Part shown: piece by piece, positions 7,109 to 9,690 of the stretch
Layout of the letters: each line of letters opens with the position of its first letter
Numbering within the stretch: the first letter of the stretch is position 1
The notes under the pieces: model-generated
What the model was told of the DNA's origin: nothing
Databases searched by the model: none
The model's input: the letters and a program-made list of their open reading frames with translations, nothing else
From: Candidatus Solincola jinzensis
GTDB lineage: Bacteria > Actinomycetota > Geothermincolia > Geothermincolales > RBG-13-55-18
Direction: 5' to 3'
Assembly (NCBI GenBank): GCA_015711875.1
Contig: JACVJG010000071.1
Coordinates: 1-9,690, forward strand
DNA: 9,690 nucleotides
Position numbers and translations under genes: made by a program

Positions 7109-7164
7109 CCGAGGCGCGGTTCTGTGTCGTCAGTCGGAAATCCGCTGTGTTTTTCCAGTTATAA

Positions 7165-7193
7165 ATATATTGGCGCTTTCCCCCTGGCGTCAA
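7165..7193 (-). promoter_or_regulatory. Candidate sigma70 promoter for the nickel/cobalt transporter
   Basis: On the minus strand TTGACG (7193-7188) is followed after 17 bases by ATATAT (7170-7165) in a locally AT-rich stretch. Transcription would start near 7158 and run to cbiM (ATG 6878), giving a leader of about 280 bases. Confidence 0.5.
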
Positions 7194-7200
7194 TGACGCC
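7186..7200. promoter_or_regulatory. Palindromic operator over the -35 box
   Basis: GGCGTCA-A-TGACGCC is a perfect 7-1-7 inverted repeat that covers the candidate -35 box of the transporter promoter. A dimeric repressor bound here would block RNA polymerase. The palindrome is seen; the repressor (for example a metal sensor) is inferred. It does not match the classic NikR half-sites GTATGA/TCATAC. Confidence 0.5.
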
Positions 7201-7214
7201 GGAGAGCGGACCCG

Positions 7215-7237
7215 GTTCCATAGTTCCCAGATGGAAC
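7215..7237. promoter_or_regulatory. Second inverted repeat upstream of the transporter promoter
   Basis: GTTCCAT and ATGGAAC form a perfect 7-base inverted repeat with a 9-base centre. Its centre lies 33 bases, about three helical turns, from the centre of the 7186-7200 palindrome, though the two sequences differ. It could be a second protein site or a hairpin. Confidence 0.35.
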
Positions 7238-7494
7238 ATTTTGGAGATCGCCCCTTTCCTCTCGTCTTCTTTCGCTTGGCTTGCCACCATGACACGGTCG
7301 TCTATCGATCTTTTTTGCTTGAAAGGCGCCTACCGGAACGTTGCAGCATCATGATCCGGTGACCTCCCTATCTTCTGCAACTCTATGAGCATTATGTGCA
7401 CTTGCCAGGAGGTCGATTTGTCCCGGCGGCTTGCCCGGAAACATGGCGAGCGCCCGCTATGCTCGTGTGGCGGGAAAATAACCACCGCGCGGGT

Positions 7495-7523
7495 TTGAAG
7501 GCGTTCGGCGCGGAGGCTATAAT
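7495..7523 (+). promoter_or_regulatory. Promoter of tRNA-Arg
   Basis: TTGAAG (7495-7500), a 17-base spacer and a consensus TATAAT (7518-7523) place a start near 7530, about 37 bases before the mature tRNA. The 5' leader contains a GGCGCC/GGCGCC hairpin (7535-7540, 7548-7553), likely removed by RNase P cleavage. Confidence 0.75.
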
Positions 7524-7566
7524 TCTTTATTGTTGGCGCCTTCGAGGGGCGCCGGGCGTGGAACGA

Positions 7567-7642
7567 GCCCCTGTAGCTCAGCGGACAGAGCAAAGGATTC
7601 CTAATCCTTGTGTCGCCGGTTCGATTCCGGCCAGGGGCTCCA
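7567..7642 (+). tRNA. tRNA-Arg (anticodon CCT)
   Basis: A complete 76-base cloverleaf. Acceptor stem GCCCCTG (7567-7573) pairs with CAGGGGC (7632-7638); D arm GCTC/GAGC (7576-7579, 7588-7591); anticodon stem AAGGA/TCCTT with loop TTCCTAA (7598-7604), anticodon CCT at 7600-7602 reading AGG; variable loop of five; T arm GCCGG/CCGGC with loop TTCGATT. CCA is encoded (7640-7642). The discriminator base is T, unusual for tRNA-Arg. It has its own promoter and terminator, and an integrase remnant points at its 3' end, the classic attachment site. Confidence 0.96.
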
Positions 7643-7655
7643 GCAAAAGACCAGG

Positions 7656-7862
7656 TCAAGGCCCCTTTTCGGAGGGGCCTTCCTCTTGGGCGTGATTCTC
7701 GTGATGTAAACATGATGTAATTATTTCGTCGAGGACCTGTCGGTAAGAGTCCTTCCTGTGCAACAGATGGCCATAGAGGTCCATGGTGATCTGGATGGTC
7801 GAATGTCCCAACTGGCGGCTGACGTACAGAGGATCTGCGCCTCGCAAGAGCAGAGTGTCCTT
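7656..7862 (-). pseudogene. Tyrosine recombinase (phage-type integrase), C-terminal remnant
   Basis: The translated piece reads TLLLRGADPLYVSRQLGH...TMDLYGHLLH. It is the end of a tyrosine recombinase catalytic domain with the late His of LGHSTI and the nucleophile Tyr of MDLYGH in correct spacing. About 60-70 residues of real homology remain (from about 7856 down to 7656). The N-terminal arm-binding and core domains and the first Arg and His of the catalytic set are absent. Homology stops just where a GGGGTCAGG element begins (7863), and the apparent upstream codons are read from that element, so the gene was cut there. Such integrases lie next to their tRNA attachment site, and this one ends 14 bases from tRNA-Arg. 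It marks a former integrated element, now inactive. Confidence 0.85.
7658..7681 (+). terminator. tRNA terminator hairpin
   Basis: A perfect 9-bp stem, AAGGCCCCT (7658-7666) with AGGGGCCTT (7673-7681), and a 6-base loop, begins 15 bases after the CCA end. The tail is T/C-rich (TCCTCTT), a weak U run. The integrase remnant's last codons are read from the same DNA on the other strand. Confidence 0.7.
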
Positions 7863-7988
7863 GGGGTCAGGCCCGGACTCAGGACCGAGCCTCATCTCGT
7901 AGGCAGAGCCGTAAATAGGGGTCAGGTCTTGAAGCTTGATCTAGTTGCCATAATATGGTAGATAATCCAAGATTCAAGGCCAGACCCC
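7863..7988. repeat. GGGGTC-ended palindromic element
   Basis: The arms 7918-7938 and 7968-7988 are inverted copies (18 of 21 matches) beginning GGGGTC and reading inward through CTTGAA; the centre is AT-rich. A further GGGGTCAGG is at 7863-7871 in the same orientation as the left arm. The outer ends of 7863-7988 thus form inverted GGGGTC termini. The form resembles small non-autonomous or REP-like elements moved by IS200-like transposases, an inference without database support. It ends nine bases after the CODH stop codon and could also act as that gene's terminator. Confidence 0.55.
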
Positions 7989-7996
7989 TTTTCCGG

Positions 7997-9690
7997 TTAG
8001 AGGCCCAGTTTCCGGCGCTTGGACTCGATGTGGGCGAGCATGCTCTCCGCCGCCGCGGCCGCGTCCTTCTCCAGGCGCATCACCCCGCCGGTCACCTCCG
8101 CGCAGTCCTCGGTGAGCAGCTTGACCAGCCTCGGCCCGCCGGTGACCGTGGGCACGGGGTTGACGTAGGTGTAGAGGCCGAGGGCGAGGGCGAAGACGGC
8201 GTCCATGGTCGCCTTCTGCTCCATGTACTCGGGGGCGGCGGCCACCACCGGCAGGTCGGGGATGGGCACGCCCCCCAGGGCCCCCGACACCGCGGCCAGA
8301 AGGTCGGCGATGCGCCCGGTGTCGGTGCAGGTGCCATAAGAGAGCACCGGCGGCACCCCCAGCTTCTCGCACACCCCGCGCAGGCCGGCGCCGGCAAGTT
8401 GGGCCGCCTCCGGCCTGCACAACCCCGCCACCTGCATGGCGCCGTTGCCGCAGCCCATGGAGAGGATGAGGATGTCCCGCGAAATCAGCTCCTTGGCCAC
8501 CGCCACGCTGTGCGCGTCCTGCCCGGAGTCCCTCAGGGTGGTGCAGGACACCAGCCCCGCGATGCCCCGGATAGCTCCCGACTTCACGGCGTCGAGGAGG
8601 GGGTCAAGGCTCCCGCCCAGGGCCTCCAGGATGCTCTCGGTGGAGAAGCCCACCACCGCTTCGCCGCGGGGCAGGCCGGCCAGGGGCTCCACGGAGGCGT
8701 GGCGCTCCTTGAAATTCTCTATGGCCATCTCCAGCAGCTTCGCCGCCTGCGCCTCCGCCTCCTCCGGCAGGTAGTCAAGGCGGTCGGTCACCCCCTCGAA
8801 GGCCACCAGGTCGCTCACGGGGATGAGCTTGAACTTGTAGCGCTCGGCGTAGGCGGGGTCGATGGGCATGGAGCAGTTCATGTCGCAGGCGAAGAGGTCC
8901 ACGCAGCCCGAGGCGAGCACCGCCTCCTGCATGATCCAGTTGCCGGTGAAGCCGTAGAAGACGTCGTCCATCTCCCAGCGCTGGATCATCTCCTGCCCGG
9001 TCTCGATGTTGGCGATCACCCGCAGGCCCCTGGCGCCGGCGGCCTTCGCCTTCTCCTGCCACTCCGGCCTGCGCGCCAGCTGCACCATGGCGAAGCCCAG
9101 GAAGGGCTCGTGCCCGTTGGGGAGAGCGTTGACGTAGTCGGGGTCGAGCACTCCCAGGTCCACGCGCATGGGGTGGGGGCGAGGGATGCCGAAGAGGACG
9201 TCCTGGCAGTACTCGTTGACGATCTGGCTCTGGTAGGCCATGGCGATGCCCATGCGCATGGCCTTGAGGGCCAGGCTCTGGTAGTAGCCGTCCACGTTGG
9301 TGAGGCAGGAGCTGGTGACCCTGAGCATCTCCCCGTAGACGCCGCCGGGGAATATATCCAGCTTCTTCCATACCTCCTTGCGCTCCGGGGTGGCCAGCGC
9401 CTCCACGATGAGGCTGGGCTGGTCCGCCTTGCGGTTGAAGTCCGCCTCGGCGAAGTCGCACAGCCGCAGGGCCACCTCGGCGTCGGAGCCCGAGGTATCC
9501 ACCCCCAGGCGGGAGGCGAAGTCGCGCAGCTTGCCCGGCTCCCTGATCTCGAAGGGGGTCTTGCCCTGCGCCGTGGCGCGCAGGGTCTTTATCGTCTGCT
9601 CGGTGTGGTAGTGGTAGGTGGAGGTGCCCATGACGTTGCGCAGGGCCATCATGCGCATGGCCATGCCGTCGGCGGTGATCCCGCACACTC
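7997..9690 (-). CDS. cooS: Anaerobic Ni carbon monoxide dehydrogenase, CooS family, divergent (partial)
   Basis: 563 residues are visible; the start is beyond the right edge. The first codons read VCGITADG, matching the GVCGA motif normally 60-90 residues into CooS. The family interconverts CO and CO2 at a NiFe4S4 C-cluster in the cytoplasm. Compared from memory with Carboxydothermus CooS-II, retained ligands are His193 (His261, NGHEP), Cys272 (Cys333), Cys382 (Cys446), Cys413 (Cys476, MGCGNG) and Cys454 (Cys526, YGTCTD). Lys492 (Lys563) in EYMEQKA is also kept. The ICCTGNE motif holding Cys295 reads NIETGQE, so that ligand is Glu229. Extra Cys262 and Cys268 lie close to Cys272. Of the proton-relay histidines only one remains. 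The C-terminus (TEDCAEVTGG...KRRKLGL) is complete and normal. It is a real CooS relative; whether it is an active CODH is uncertain. The nickel-type transporter lies downstream. Confidence 0.92.
   Translation of the reverse strand, partial: VCGITADGMAMRMMALRNVMGTSTYHYHTEQTIKTLRATAQGKTPFEIREPGKLRDFASRLGVDTSGSDAEVALRLCDFAEADFNRKADQPSLIVEALATPERKEVWKKLDIFPGGVYGEMLRVTSSCLTNVDGYYQSLALKAMRMGIAMAYQSQIVNEYCQDVLFGIPRPHPMRVDLGVLDPDYVNALPNGHEPFLGFAMVQLARRPEWQEKAKAAGARGLRVIANIETGQEMIQRWEMDDVFYGFTGNWIMQEAVLASGCVDLFACDMNCSMPIDPAYAERYKFKLIPVSDLVAFEGVTDRLDYLPEEAEAQAAKLLEMAIENFKERHASVEPLAGLPRGEAVVGFSTESILEALGGSLDPLLDAVKSGAIRGIAGLVSCTTLRDSGQDAHSVAVAKELISRDILILSMGCGNGAMQVAGLCRPEAAQLAGAGLRGVCEKLGVPPVLSYGTCTDTGRIADLLAAVSGALGGVPIPDLPVVAAAPEYMEQKATMDAVFALALGLYTYVNPVPTVTGGPRLVKLLTEDCAEVTGGVMRLEKDAAAAAESMLAHIESKRRKLGL

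Noticed and set aside
6879..7158. Cobalamin or NiCo riboswitch ahead of cbiM
   Set aside because: Looked for the B12 box and the paired GGGACAG-type NiCo motifs; neither was seen by eye.
7396..7695. Plus-strand frame of 99 codons containing AQRTEQRIPNP
   Set aside because: This is the familiar false protein read through a tRNA gene; it spans tRNA-Arg 7567-7642.
7330..7713. Minus-strand frame with GRNRTGDTRIRNPLL
   Set aside because: Antisense reading of the same tRNA, a known recurrent annotation artefact.

Overview
The window is GC-rich bacterial chromosome. Its genes point to an anaerobe: a nickel-type carbon monoxide dehydrogenase (CooS family), an oxygen-sensitive radical SAM activase-like enzyme, and a nickel/cobalt ECF transporter. 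Protein style and GC content would fit an anaerobic Actinomycetota lineage or a GC-rich Bacillota. No marker gene is present, so this placement is a weak inference.

Layout from left to right. Positions 1-638 hold no gene I can support, only a decayed-looking spacer with paired direct repeats. Positions 639-1211 (minus) encode a membrane-anchored protein with a small NTF2-like-looking outer domain. Positions 1721-2806 (plus) encode a PflA-like radical SAM protein preceded by a tandemly duplicated translation-start region. A 0.77 kb gene-poor spacer follows, with G-rich tracts, another paired repeat and hairpins. It leads to a small helical-hairpin protein at 3574-3804 (plus). Then comes a leftward transporter cluster, read in the order cbiM/nikM (6878-6198), PDGLE-domain nikN (6198-5797), cbiQ (5800-5045) and, after a 227-base gap, cbiO (4817-4038). 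Upstream of cbiM are a sigma70-like promoter, a perfect 15-base palindrome over its -35 box, a second inverted repeat and a long leader.

The right side carries tRNA-Arg(CCT) (7567-7642) with its own promoter and hairpin terminator. A tyrosine integrase remnant is aimed at the tRNA 3' end, followed by a GGGGTC-ended palindromic element. Last is a CODH gene (7997-9690, minus) whose N-terminus lies beyond the window.

The genes plausibly work together around nickel: the ECF transporter (CbiM Met1-His2-His67 metal site, PDGLE partner protein) could supply Ni to the CODH. The most unusual item is the CODH itself. It keeps five of the six expected C-cluster ligands and the active-site lysine, but the conserved Cys-Cys of the Cys295 motif reads Ile-Glu, and three of the four proton-relay histidines are replaced. 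It may be a divergent CODH with an altered metal site or a different activity. A second theme is that four separate spacers each carry a pair of imperfect direct repeats about 37-43 bases long (57-79 bases apart), which no gene explains.
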